Source of the DNA: Plantago ovata
Taxonomy: Eukaryota > Streptophyta > Magnoliopsida > Lamiales > Plantaginaceae
Direction of reading: 5' to 3'
NCBI GenBank assembly: GCA_028274465.1
Contig: CM051455.1
Location: forward strand, 127,073,462-127,137,461
DNA length: 64,000 nt
The position numbers were made by a program, and so were the translations under genes. The notes beneath the pieces were generated by a model that did no database searches, was not told where the DNA came from, and saw nothing but the letters and a program-made list of their open reading frames with translations. Of the stretch, positions 47,188 through 59,830 are shown in pieces. Every line of letters starts with the position of its first letter. The stretch's first letter is position 1.

Positions 47188-48501
47188 CAAAATACAATCA
47201 TTTTCCGTCATCTAACCCAACACGAGATCTGAAGTAATAAGGAGGGGAATCACCTTGAAAAATTAGGTAATGTATCTATTTTCTTAAAACAATTTGGTAT
47301 TTTCATGTTATATAACTATGGATGCTCTACATAATTCTTATTTATTGTTTTACATGATTAACTATATTTAAAAATAAAAAATTGGTCATTCGATTTGAAA
47401 ATTTTCGAGCCCAATCTGATCGTACCGCGCTTGGGCAACCTGATGTGTGGAGGGCTTGAGATTATGGGCCTAAAAAACATTAGCTTGTAAGCTCGACCCG
47501 GTCTAGCTCGAGCCACCCTGTTATTAATCATATTTGTGTACAATTTCATATGTTTCAGTGTGCATGAGCAAAGTATATGTAGATTTATATATTTATTTAT
47601 TTGTATAATTGTAAATTAAGTTATTACAAGTTTCTAGCATTTAGTTATTTATATTTACTTTTTCCCCTTTATATGAATTCTTTTATTAAATTAAATACAA
47701 TAAATATTTTATTTTTGATGTAATTATAAATTTTCCGATTTCCTTTTTGTTCTTTTCACAAATTTTATACATAGTTTTATATAGGGGTTGGCTTAATGTG
47801 ATCCAAATTGGACCGTTCTTGTTCAAAAATAATTCCAATTCGGTTTAGATAGGTCAAGTTCAAACCCAAAGTTTACATGTGGATGGGGATATTTTCTTTT
47901 TAATACTTATTTTTATTTATAATAAGACAAGGAGTATTGTATAATTATTGTCTTTTCATAATTTTCTAAAAGTATTACCTAAGAGTAATTGACTCATCTA
48001 CTTATTAGGTACATAATTACTACATGTGTTAATTACTATTATTATGCTAATTAATAATTAACTACATTTCATATTGAATATTCAAAACTTGTATGGGTAA
48101 ATATATACTTAACTAGAAAACATATTAATGCAACTAAATTTGGTAAACTATATTGGAGTCTTCTAGGGTCAGACAGGCTTCGCCCTGCCTAATATCAGGC
48201 AAACTGATCTAGACCATTAGATCTTTGATCTAATGGTTCACAACACGTCGCCAAAAAATATTTGGCGATCGCCTTTCGCCTTATCCTTCGCCTTGTCGCC
48301 TTATTAATATTTTAATTAATAAATTATAATAAAAATATTAATATTTTATAAAATGTCATTTTTACCCTCCAAAAAATAAAAAAATTAATATTTTTTTTAT
48401 AATTTCAATTTATTAATATTTTTTGTACGATTTTTTTATTATTTTTATTATATTAAATTATTTATTAATGAATTTGAAAATATTTAATTATAGTTACCAA
48501 A

Positions 48502-48572
48502 AATATTCACATCTAGGATTTGAACCTGAGACCTTTGGCTAAATAGCACAAGACTAAACCACCAAGCTACCA
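48502..48572 (-). repeat. tRNA-like module inside the MULE
   Basis: Minus strand: TAGCTTGGTGG (box-A-like) and GGTCTCAGGTTCAAATCC (box B). A tRNA-derived relic. Confidence 0.4.
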
Positions 48573-49489
48573 ATTATTACTTTATACAGTATCATAATAG
48601 GAAATTAATAATCAACCTAAATTTATAATTAATTGAACACTCATTCACGTCTCTCTCTTGCTGCTGCTACCTCTCTCAGTGGACTTCTCATAAGAAAAAA
48701 CAGTGACATGTCGCTCATTCTCGTCTATTTTCCCATTCGCACTCCCATATAATTGACATGTTCCAACTCATGAATTAGAGTGGACAAAGGAAGCTAAAAA
48801 GTGTTCATGGAGCTTCCAAACACAAGATTATTCACAAATAGAAATTATTTAATTTCTTTAATTTTATATAAATGGGCGTATCCTGTTAAAATTGATATGC
48901 CAAAATTCAATTTAGTCCATAAAGGATCAGAAATATATCGGTTAAATATCTAAATTTAACTCGGGATTTGATCTGACAACATAATAATAAAGTTGACAAC
49001 AAGATAACCGATTCCAAATTATCCAAATTAATATTGACACAAATTCATCTGATTAAAAATATATTTGAACTAAATAAATCGAATCAAATTTAACCCGAAA
49101 TTTGATATGATAAAAAATAAATCGAATCAAATTTAATCCGAAATTATCCGATTTGAATTTGAGTGGGATACAACCGTTCCTATTTGAATTTGGCTTGTAT
49201 TCACCCAAACGAAAATAATCAAAATTGTGCATACAGATGACAAAAATGGCCAACAAATATTCACATATTTATGAGTGATTCCGTTGGTCAATCGTTGAGG
49301 TTAGAATAATGAGTAATTCCGTTGGTCAATCAACCAGAGTAAAAAAACAATGAGAAATAATTTATTATAGTTTAAGATTAAGAATATAAAATGAAATGCA
49401 AATTCACAATTAAAATGTTAAATGTTTACATTATACAAAATACATTACTTCAATTTATAACATCATCAATTCAACCAAATTGGAACATT

Positions 49490-49553
49490 CTCCTATTGGT
49501 TAAGTAAGCTGATTTCCAGTGTGGTGGCTTGGGTTCAAATCCCACATCCAACA
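49490..49553 (+). repeat. tRNA-like module inside the MULE
   Basis: CTATTGGTTAAG (box-A-like) and GGCTTGGGTTCAAATCCCAC (box B). Confidence 0.4.
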
Positions 49554-50740
49554 TTAAAATTACTATTTTTTTAATTAGATGCAAAGATGGGATATAAATC
49601 CGGGCCGGACCTTCCCGGTCCGTTTCTGACCGGCGGCATGTTCTCGGGCCCGAGCCGGACCTTCCCGGTCCTCGGGCCCGGCCCGAACCGTCATCAGCCC
49701 ATCTGGCCCGAATAATAAAAGATGATAATAATAATAATAAATGAAAATATTTTTATTTTACTATATTTTTTAATAATTGTATTTATTATTCTAATTCAAG
49801 GTTATTTAAGTAAATTTATATTTAATTGAAAAATAAATAAAAATAATTATTTTAACTTTTTGGCGAAGGGTTGGCGAAGGCGAATGACGTGGCGATTTTT
49901 GATTGGATGCCTGTTGTCAGGCAAGGCGAAAGTCTGCCTGCCCGTAGAAAAGTCCAACTATATTACTCCCCTTATTTACTCTAGTTTAACCAAGTGTCTT
50001 GTTTGGTATCCAAAACTACTTATTTCCAAATTCCAAAGTGGAAAGACCATATAATTAATCTATCCCCTATTATCCACTTTATCAATTAGGATATTCACTT
50101 TTATTCGAATTGAATTTATTTATAGTATAAAAAATAATGCAAATTTGAAATGAACTGAATTGTTTTTTAAATGAAAATAACATGGCCTTATTTAGGAAAG
50201 TTATGTGTATTGTGTTGAATTATTTCATGTTGATTTGGTAAAATTATATTGAAAATATTAGAAGCAAATATGTAATAATGGAAAGTTGAACTTGTTTGGG
50301 TATAATTAAAATTCAATAATTCTAATGGGTGAAAATGTCTTTTAGCTCTTAATTTGCCAAAAGTCAAATTTGTATACCTAGATGTAATTAAAAATATCTA
50401 ACAAGGGCTTCACATGTGATACCTACTCTAATGGGGATCCAAGTGTAATTAGAAACTCTAGTTGGTGTACCTTATGAAATTGACCCTTAGTTATATCTTA
50501 TCTAAACAACACATCACATTCGAAAGTCAATTACAAAATTTTATTCCTAAATGTGATAAATTAGGTCTATTTAAATCACCATACATACCTGACATTCTAT
50601 CGAATATCATATGTGATTCATCTTTTTATTAATTTCAAATTATTAGTGTGTGAATTTTGGTTTATGTAGATTTATGCATTGAGTACTAACATATTCTAAC
50701 ATACTACGTTGATTCTTGAAACCTCCAGGATACTAATACT

Positions 50741-52269
50741 ATGATCCCTACAATGAAATCTCAAAAGAAGCATCTTATAGGTGATAGAGATCATATTAGT
50801 TGGTTATCTGAAGATCTAATGAGTCATATCTTATCACGCCTACCCACAGTTGATGTGGTAACAACATCTGTTATCTCTAGAGTTTGGGAACATAAGTGGA
50901 CCTGCATTGAACGTATAGTAGTTGATGATAAAAAGCGATATGAGCTAGGGGAGTTAGGAGAACCAAGGTTTATCAAGTTCATGGATACAATAGTCAATCG
51001 TACTAAAAATCTGAAAAGCATCAGCCTAGATTTTGTATGCAAGTATGATTCAGGAATGGTGCATTCATGGTTATCTTCTTTCTTGAAGAACAAATTGGAG
51101 GTTTTATCTATAGACACTCTTCAGGAGGACTTGGTTATACATGGAAGCCTCCTTAGCACGTCATTACGTGAAATGACATTTCGGGTTGGGATCTTCCAAG
51201 TTTCAGATTACAACTCCTTTGGCAACCTCAAGAATCTAACTCTTGAAAAAGTTGACATAAGGAATGAGAATTGTAGTTGTGATACTCTAATTTTGAATTT
51301 TCCAGTTATTGAAGTACTTGAGATACTGAAATGCACATGGTCACATGTGAAGACTGTTGAAATTGGTGGTCCAGCCTTGCACACATTCGTGTCTAAGACT
51401 GCGCTAAATGCTTCAGTCAATGGCTACACGATCAATATTCATGGTGGAAAGGTCACTCATTTCACAGCTAAAGGAGGCGAACATGAAAACTTCTCACTGG
51501 ATGGATCGAAAGTCATTTATGCCGCTTTTCTAAATAATATTAAGAACGATGAGGACTCATTGATAATGGATGGATCAAGAGTTAGAAATGTACTAGAACC
51601 ACTCTCCCCAGTTGTAGAAGAGTTGACGTTATCAATATCTGTACTGAAGGTAAGTTCTCCTACACTCTCTTTCTCATATGAAAATGATATGTTAATTTTT
51701 CATTCAATTTTTTATATTAATTTATTTCTTTTTCTATGATAAGGCTATTATGTGGGCATCATATATCGGATCTCTTCCAAAGTTCGATAAGTTACAACGA
51801 ATGGTTCTATGTTTGAGTGAGCATGTACTTAATGTCACGTCAGATTTAGCACTGGATTTACTTGACGCCACACCTTTCTTGAAGTATTTAGTCATTGAAG
51901 TGGTGAGTTATCCTACAATACTTTTGGGCCTTTACATTTTTTTTACCATTAATGCTTAACTTAAATTGTGTTCTAAGTTCTAACTTGCATAAATTAAATT
52001 TTCTTCTTTACCAGTGGCAATGGTGGGATTATGATTATGATTCACTCGAGTCAATACCGTCTTGTATTGCATCTAGCCTCGAAGAGATAGAGTTGCTAAA
52101 TGTTGTTCCCAATGAGAATGCATTTGATTTTGCAATGTTTTTGCTTCAACATGCTGTGAATTTGAAGAAATTTCATGTGACTTCGCTTTATGAGAAGGTA
52201 AAAATTGAAGTTATCGAGGACATAGCACCAGCATTCCCTGGCATTTCTACAAGTGTAACAATTGGTTAA
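50741..52269 (+). CDS. F-box/LRR/FBD protein, copy 1
   Basis: Three coding exons: 50741-51649, 51744-51902 and 52015-52269. GT/AG introns fall between codons and give 440 aa. The F-box is at residues 19-60 (SWLSEDLMSHILSRLPTVDV, then VISRVWEHKW). Residues about 90-355 hold degenerate leucine-rich repeats (LKNLTLEKVDI, FPVIEVLEILKC, VVEELTLSISVLK, FLKYLVIEV). Exon 3 is an FBD domain (SIPSCIASSLEEIELLN, FAMFLLQHAVNLKKFHV). By family it would be the substrate-recognition subunit of an SCF ubiquitin ligase; the substrate is unknown. Length is normal for the family. A 5'UTR intron holding a MULE is inferred upstream. Confidence 0.93.
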
Positions 52270-54183
52270 AATTTCTCACATATTATTTGTGTATTGATTT
52301 CATGATTTACATTGTGATCGGAGTGTAACTTTGTTTTCGTTTTAGTCCCAATTTTTGTGGAACTAATTACATGATGTTTATTTTTGTTTTTACGAACATA
52401 TGCATGAGGTGTGCTAATTACATATTTATAAAAATATACAAACTTTATCTTCAATGCTTTTCACCTGTTTTGAGCTTTCATGCTTGTGGTATTCAATTAT
52501 ATCAGTTATCTTCAAATATACGGTGCTAGGATTGTTATTTATCTTTTGTTCTTATTGTTTCCACTACCATAGAATCATAGAATTGCAAGAGGGTTGCATG
52601 AAGATTATCTTTCACTCGGTTGTCATATTTGGAGAAGGTGTGTGTGTATAAATATAAAATTTATCTCATAGCTAGTTAATGCCTAAACAATAATATGAAA
52701 ATAAAATAGATATATGTTATTCTTGATGCTAGTAAAGTATGTAGCTTAAGGTATGTCATGCTAGTAATCTGATTTGGCACATAACTTGAGTGTCATCAAC
52801 AAGGGACAAGGATATAATAAGTCACTGATTATGAGGTTGAATTTTATATAGTTCAATATGTTGATGAACTCTATAGAAGGTTTTGTGCACTAACGGATAC
52901 AACGAAGTAGTAGTGTTGTTATGGGAGCCGAAGTTCGGCTTGATTCGATTCGATGGGTTCAAGCTCAGATCATTCCATAAGATGTTTTGGTCTATTTTCA
53001 AGTATGTGTTTTAAATGAGCCGATCATAGCTTAATAAGGCTCGTGAGCTTGAGTCCAAGTTTTTGCTCACTTTTTAAACAGGGGTCAAGTGTTATTTGAG
53101 CTCAAGCCGATGGTGTTGGCGATACTCGACTCTGGCTAACTCAAATAACAACACTACTAGTTAGTTCCTCATTGCCAAAAAGAATAAGAGGAAATGACGT
53201 TTGGACTCAATGAAAAAGACCGGAGTGGTTACTTTCTTAAAGCTTTGTGGTACATTTATGGGCAAATTTGCTGCATAGGTAAGTTGGGTCTGATAATGTC
53301 AAAATATGTCCAATCCGCGAACTACGAATTTGGACATTCCAAAGGGCACAAAATATATACAAGGCCATCGAAGTGCTAGGATCCAACACCCAACACTATG
53401 AGCCGACCTAAAAGGTTATCAGTTTAGGGTCTTCGAAACAGCCTCCAAGGGCCGACCATATGACCAAGTGACAAGGTCCGAAATGTATCACTATGGGCCG
53501 ACCAATAGGTCCACTAATGGTAAATTGACCTAGTCCAATGAGCAGTTAAGCTCGACTAAGACAATTCTAAGATCGACACTGGAACTTTACAATTGTACGG
53601 GTGGGCCTCCAGTAACGTCTAGAAACGGTTTATATCCAAGGCACTCATAAAGGACCGACTATACAAAGGGATTGGGAAAGGTAGAGTCTATGCATGTACG
53701 GACCATATAAGGTAGATGAAGGCCATGTCGAGTTTTCTGATGACCCAATCGAGCAAGATTTCTCCAAAGAAATTTACCTAAGGACCAAGGACACGTGAAG
53801 GCTCGGATCTTACAGAGAGTTGGTCAGACACAACCTCGGGCCAATAAAAGATCCAACATTTCAGAAGGTACCAAATTAAGGCAGCAAAAAGATCAAAGTA
53901 CCTTGGAGAAACCCTAATTTGGAAAGTGGGCCATGCCAATGGAGCACGACGTGGACCTAAATACCCATGTGACTCAATCCAAGATGTACACTTGGCACAA
54001 TCCTAAAGAATGTACCTATTTTGGTGCACAATGAAATCATGAAATTCATCTTGGTCATTATATTAATACATCATTATACACATCTCACTAGGGTAGTGTA
54101 CAACTCCCTATTCGTAAAGTCGTCCACTCGGTTTGACCTAAGGCTAACAGTATCCATTATGTCATAAACCTACACATTGCTAA
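52270..54183. other. 3' flank of F-box copy 1
   Basis: No further gene supported. From about 53200 the sequence has GGGCCGACC/AGCCGACC words and ends in a stretch (ACAACTCCCTATTCGTAAAG) that recalls an old LTR, but I could not find paired ends or a TSD. The same applies to 57921-59830 in copy 2. Confidence 0.5.
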
Positions 54184-54450
54184 ATTTTGACAAAACATTA
54201 TGTTTGAGGGAGACTATGCCCAATTTATCTTAACACAAGGGTTTTTGTGTAATTTATGAAACACAAGCTAATGGTGTGTTTTGCATATTTCAAACAACAT
54301 TTGGGAATTGTATGCATTTTACCCCATCTCGCAGGCCATTTTGTTCTTCAATTTTAGGCCCATGGGTCATAAATAGGCTCAAGCCCAAACCATTAACATT
54401 GGTGGCGGATTCTAAAAATTAGGGTTTCAAGGTTCAACCACATTACCACC

Positions 54451-54458
54451 TATAAATA
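54451..54458 (+). promoter_or_regulatory. TATA box of F-box gene copy 2
   Basis: Same arrangement as copy 1; inferred 5'UTR intron 54731-56380 (1650 bp). The length difference from copy 1 equals the MULE plus one TSD to within 2 bp. Confidence 0.55.
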
Positions 54459-54483
54459 CCCAATCATTTCTATTGACAAATCT

Positions 54484-54651
54484 AAAACCCTAACCGACCA
54501 AACATCTCTTACCTTGCTCAAACCAAAAACCCTAGCCGACCAAACCTCTCTTATCTTGCTCAAACCAAAAACCCTAGCCGACCAAACCTCTCTTATCTTG
54601 CTCTAACCTAAAACCCTAGCCGACCAAACCTCTCTTATCTTGCTTAAACAC
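54484..54651 (+). repeat. 42-bp x 4 leader repeat, copy 2
   Basis: Duplicate of the array at 47020-47187 with a few substitutions. Confidence 0.85.
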
Positions 54652-56392
54652 CAAAATACAATCATTTTCCGTCATCTAACCCAACACGAGATCTGAAGTA
54701 ATAAGGAGGGGAATCACCTTGAAAAATTAGGTAATGTATCTATTTTCTTAAAACAATTTGGTATTTTCACGTTATATAACTATGGATGCTCTACATAATT
54801 CTTATTTATTGTTTTACATGATTAACTATATTTAAAAATAAAAAATTGGTCATTCGATTTGAAATTTTTCGAGCCCAATCTGATCGTACCACGCTTGGGC
54901 AACCTGATGTGTGGAGGGCTTGAGATTATGGGCCTAAAACTTTAGCTTGTAAGCTCGACAAGGTCTAGCTCGAGCCACCCTGTTATTAATCATATTTGTG
55001 TACAATTTCATATGTTTCAGTGTGCATGAGCAAAGTATATGTAGATTTATATATTTATTTATTTGTATAATTGTAAATTAAGTTATTACAAGTTTCTAGC
55101 ATTTAGTTATTTATATTTACTTTTTCCCCTTTATATGAATTCTTTTATTAAATTAAATACAATAAATATTTTATTTTTGATGTAATTATAAATTTTCCGA
55201 TTTCCTTTTTGTTCTTTTCACAAATTTTATACATAGTTTTATATAGGGGTTGGCTTAATGTAATCCAAATTGGACCGTTCTTGTTCAAAAATAATTCCAA
55301 TTCGGTTTACATAGGTCAAGTTCAAACCCAAAGTTTACATGTGGATGGGGATATTTTCTTTTTTAATACTTATTTGTATTTATAATAAGACAAGGAGTAT
55401 TGTATAATTATTGTCTTTTCATAATTTTCTAAAAGTATTACCTAAAAGTAATTGACTCATCTACTTATTAGGTACATAATTACTACATGTGTTAATTACT
55501 ATAATTATGCTAATTAATAATTAACTACATTTGATATTGAATATTCAAAACTTGTCTAGGTAAATATATACTTAACTAGAAAACATATTAATGCAACTAA
55601 ATTTGATAAACTATATTACTCCCCTTATTTACTCTAGTTTAACCAACTGTCTTGTTTGGTATTCAAAACTACTTATTCTAAATTCCAAAGTGGAAAGACT
55701 ATATAATTAATCTATCCCCTATTATCCACTTTATCAATTAGGATATTCACTTTTATTCGAATTGAATTTATTTATAGTATAAAAAATTATGCAAATCTGA
55801 ACTGAACTGAATTGTTTTTTAAATGAAAATAACAAGGCCTTATCTAGGAAAGTTATGTGTATTGTGTTGAATTATTTCATGTTGATTTGGTAAAATTATA
55901 TTGAAAATATTAGAAGCAAATATGTAATAATGGAAAGTTGAACTTGTTTGGGTATAATTAAAATTCAATAATTCTAATGGGTGAAAATGTCTTTTAGCTC
56001 TTAATTTGCCAAAAGTCAAATTTGTATACCTAGATGTAATTAAAAATATCTAACAAGGGCTTCACATGTGATACCTACTCTAATGGGGATCCAAGTGTAA
56101 TTAGAAACTCTAGTTGGTGTACCTTATGAAATTGACCCTTAGTTATATCTTATCTAAACAACACATCACATTCGAAAGTCAATTACAAAATTTTATTCCT
56201 AAATGTGATAAATTAGGTCTATTTAAATCACCATACATACCTGACATTCTATCGAATATCATATGTGATTCATCTTTTTATTAATTTCAAATTATTAGTG
56301 TGTGAATTTTGGTTTATGTAGATTTATGCATTGAGTACTAACATATTCTAACATACTACGTTGATTCTTGAAACCTCCAGGATACTAATACT

Positions 56393-57920
56393 ATGATCCC
56401 TACAATGAAATCTCAAAAGAAGCATCTTATAGGTGATAGAGATCATATTAGTTGGTTATCTGAAGATCTAATGAGTCATATCTTATCACGCCTACCCACA
56501 GTTGATGTGGTAACAACATCTGTTATCTCTAGAGTTTGGGAACATAAGTGGACCTGCATTGAACGTATAGTAGTTGATGATAAAAAGCGATATGAGCTAG
56601 GGGAGTTAGGAGAACCAAGGTTTATCAAGTTCATGGATACAATAGTCAATCGTACTAAAAATCTGAAAAGCATCAGCCTAGATTTTGTATGCAAGTATGA
56701 TTCAGGAATGGTGCATTCATGGTTATCTTCTTTCTTGAAGAACAAATTGGAGGTTTTATCTATAGACACTCTTCAGGAGGACTTGGTTATACATGGAAGC
56801 CTCCTTAGCATGTCATTACGTGAAATGACATTTCGGGTTGGGATCTTCCAAGTTTCAGATTACAACTCCTTTGGCAACCTCAAGAATCTAACTCTTGAAA
56901 AAGTTGACATAAGGAATGAGAATTGTAGTTGTGATACTCTAATTTTGAATTTTCCAGTTATTGAAGTACTTGAGATACTGAAATGCACATGGTCACATGT
57001 GAAGACTGTTGAAATTGGTGGTCCAGCCTTGCACACATTCGTGTCTAAGACTGCGCTAAATGCTTCAGTCAATGGCTACACGATCAATATTCATGGTGGA
57101 AAGGTCACTCATTTCACAGCTAAAGGAGGCGAACATGAAAACTTCTCACTGGATGGATCGAAAGTCATTTATGCCGCTTTTCTAAATAATATTAAGAACG
57201 ATGAGGACTCATTGATAATGGATGGATCAAGAGTTAGAAATGTACTAGAACCACTCTCCCCAGTTGTAGAAGAGTTGACGTTATCAATATCTGTACTGAA
57301 GGTAAGTTCTCCTACACTCTCTTTCTCATATGAAAATGATATGTTAATTTTTCATTCAATTATTTATATTAATTTATTTCTTTTTCTATGATAAGGCTAT
57401 TATGTGGGCCTCATATATCGGATCTCTTCCAAAGTTCGATAAGTTGCAACGAATGGTTCTATGTTTGAGTGAGCATGTACTTAATGTCACGTCAGATTTA
57501 GCACTGGATTTACTTGACGCCACACCTTTCTTGAAGTATTTAGTCATTGAAGTGGTGAGTTATCCTACAATACTTTTGGGCCTTTACATTTTTTTTACCA
57601 TTAATGCTTACTTAAATTGTGTTCTAAGTTCTAACTTGCATAAATTAAATTTTCTTCTTTACCAGTGGCAATGGTGGGATTATGATTATGATTCACTCGA
57701 GTCAATACCGTCTTGTATTGCATCTAGCCTTGAAGAGATAGAGTTGCTAAATGTTGTTCCCAATGAGAATGCATTTGATTTTGCAATGTTTTTGCTTCAA
57801 CATGCTGTGAATTTGAAGAAATTTCATGTGACTTCGCTTTATGAGAAGGTAAAAATTGAAGTTATCGAGGACATAGCACCAGCATTCCCTGGCATTTCTA
57901 CAAGTGTAACAATTGGTTAA
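56393..57920 (+). CDS. F-box/LRR/FBD protein, copy 2
   Basis: Exons 56393-57301, 57396-57554 and 57666-57920; 440 aa. It differs from copy 1 at one residue (Met for Thr at 140) plus a few silent changes (for example GCA/GCC and TTA/TTG in exon 2) and a 1-bp shorter second intron. Both copies are open and keep all splice sites, so both may be expressed. The promoter and leader are duplicated too, so regulation would start out equal except for the MULE in copy 1's leader intron. Confidence 0.93.
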
Positions 57921-59830
57921 AATTTCTCACATATAATTTGTGTATTGATTTCATGATTTACATTGTGATCGGAGTGTAACTTTGTTTTCGTTTTAGTCCC
58001 AATTTTTGTGGAACTAATTACATGATGTTTATTTTTTTTTTACGAACATATGCATGAGGTGTGCTAATTACATATTTATAAAAAATATACAAACTTTATC
58101 TTCAATGCTTTTCACCTATTTTGAGCTTTCATGCTTGTGGTATTCAATTATATCAGTTATCTTCAAATATACGGTGCTAGGATTGTTATTTATCTTTTGT
58201 TCTTATTGTTTCCACTACCATAGAATCATAGAATTGCAAGAGTGTTGCATGAAGATTATCTTTCACTCGGTTGTCATATTTGGAGAAGGTGTGTGTGTGT
58301 AAATATAAAATTTATCTCATAGCTAGTTAATGCCTAAACAATAATATGAAAATAAAATAGATATATGTTATTCTTGATGCTAGTAAAGTATGTAGCTTAA
58401 GGTATGTTATGCTAGTAATCTGATTTGGCACATAACTTGAGTGTCATCAACAAGGGACAATGATATAATAAGTCATTGATTATGAGGTTGAATTTTATAT
58501 AGTTCAATATGTTGATGAACTCTATAGAAGGTTTTGTGCACTAACGGATACAACGAAGTAGTAGTGTTGTTATGGGAGCCGAAGTTCGGCTTGATTCGAT
58601 TCGATGGGTTCAAGCTCAGATCATTCCATAAGATGTTTTGGTCTATTTTCAAGTATGTGTTTTGAATGAGCCGATCATAGCTTAATAAGGCTCGTGAGCT
58701 TGAGTCCAAGTTTTTGCTCACTTTTTAAACAGGGGTCAAGTGTTATTTGAGCTCAAGCCGATGGTGTTGGCGATACTCGACTCTGGCTAACTCAAATAAC
58801 AACACTACTAGTTAGTTCCTCATTGCTAAAAAGAATAAGAGGAAATGACGTTTGGACTCAATGAAAAAGACCGGAGTGGTTAATTTCTTAAAGCTTTGTG
58901 GTACATTTATGGGCAAATTTGCTGCATAGGTAAGTTGGGTCTGATAATGTCAAAATATGTCCAATCCGCGAACTACGAATTTGGACATTCCAAAGGGCAC
59001 AAAATATATACAAGGCCATCGAAGTGCTAGGATCCAACACCCAACACTATGAGCCGACCTAAAAGGTTATCGGTTTAGGGTCTTCGAAACAGCCTCCAAG
59101 GGCCGACCATATGACCAAGTGACAAGGTCCGAAATCTATCACTATGGGCCGACCAATAGGTCCACTAATGGTAAATTGACCTAGTCCAATGAGCAGTTAA
59201 GCTCGACTAAGACAATTCTAAGATCGACACTGGAACTTTACAATTGTACGGGTGGGCCTCCAGTAACGTATAGAAACGGTTTATATCCAAGGCACTCATA
59301 AAGGACCGACTATACAAAGGGATTGGGAAAGGTAGAGTCTATGCATGTACGGACCATATAAGGTAGATGAAGGCCATGTCGAGTTTTCTGATGACCCAAT
59401 CGAGCAAGATTTCTCCAAAGAAATTACCTAAGGACCAAGGACACGTGAAGGCTCGGATCTTACAGAGAGTTGGTCAGACACAACCTCGGGCCAAAAGATC
59501 CAACATTTCAGAAGGTACCAAATTAAGGCAGCAAAAAGATCAAAGTACCTTGGAGAAACCCTAATTTGGAAAGTGGGCCATGCCAATGGAGCACGACGTG
59601 GACCTAAATACCCATGTGACTCAATCCAAGATGTACACTTGGCACAATCCTAAAGAATGTACCTATTTTGGTGCACAATGAAATCATGAAATTCATCTTG
59701 GTCATTATATTAATACATCATTATACACATCTCACTAGGGTAGTGTACAACTCCCTATTCGTAAAGTCGTCTACTCGGTTTGACCTAAGGCTAACAGTAT
59801 CCATTATGTCATAAACCTACACATTGCTAA
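57921..59830. other. 3' flank of F-box copy 2
   Basis: Near-identical to 52270-54183; no gene supported. A few small indels break the short open frames seen in the other copy, which argues against coding. Confidence 0.5.

Larger units (their letters stand above)
48155..49955. mobile_element. Non-autonomous MULE, 1801 bp, in F-box copy 1
   Basis: Imperfect inverted ends of about 47 bp (left GGAGTCTTCTAGGGTCAG; right, inverted, GGACTTTTCTACGGGCAG; both continue into CAGGC and TTCGCC words). Perfect 9-bp TSD AACTATATT (48146-48154, 49956-49964). Copy 2 keeps the empty site near 55610 with a single AACTATATT. The interior is AT-rich and holds two tRNA-like modules and a GC-rich patch (49594-49692, CGGACCTTCCCGGTCC twice). 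No transposase. Confidence 0.93.
46721..54183 (+). repeat. F-box tandem duplication, copy 1
   Basis: Starts ATTTTGACAAAAC and ends CACATTGCTAA. It is 7463 bp, or 5653 bp without the MULE and its TSD. Copy 2 follows directly, head to tail, at 54184. The copies are nearly identical throughout promoter, introns, exons and downstream sequence. Confidence 0.95.
54184..59830 (+). repeat. F-box tandem duplication, copy 2
   Basis: 5647 bp, same ends as copy 1, lacking the MULE. Small differences are single substitutions and short indels. Confidence 0.95.

Noticed and set aside
52454..52651. 65-codon frame after the F-box stop, and its 82-codon counterpart in copy 2
   Set aside because: Start region differs between copies by an indel and the product has no domain; more likely 3' flank.
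53200..54180. Possible solo LTR downstream of each F-box gene
   Set aside because: The sequence has an LTR feel, but no TG...CA pair with a matching target duplication could be found.
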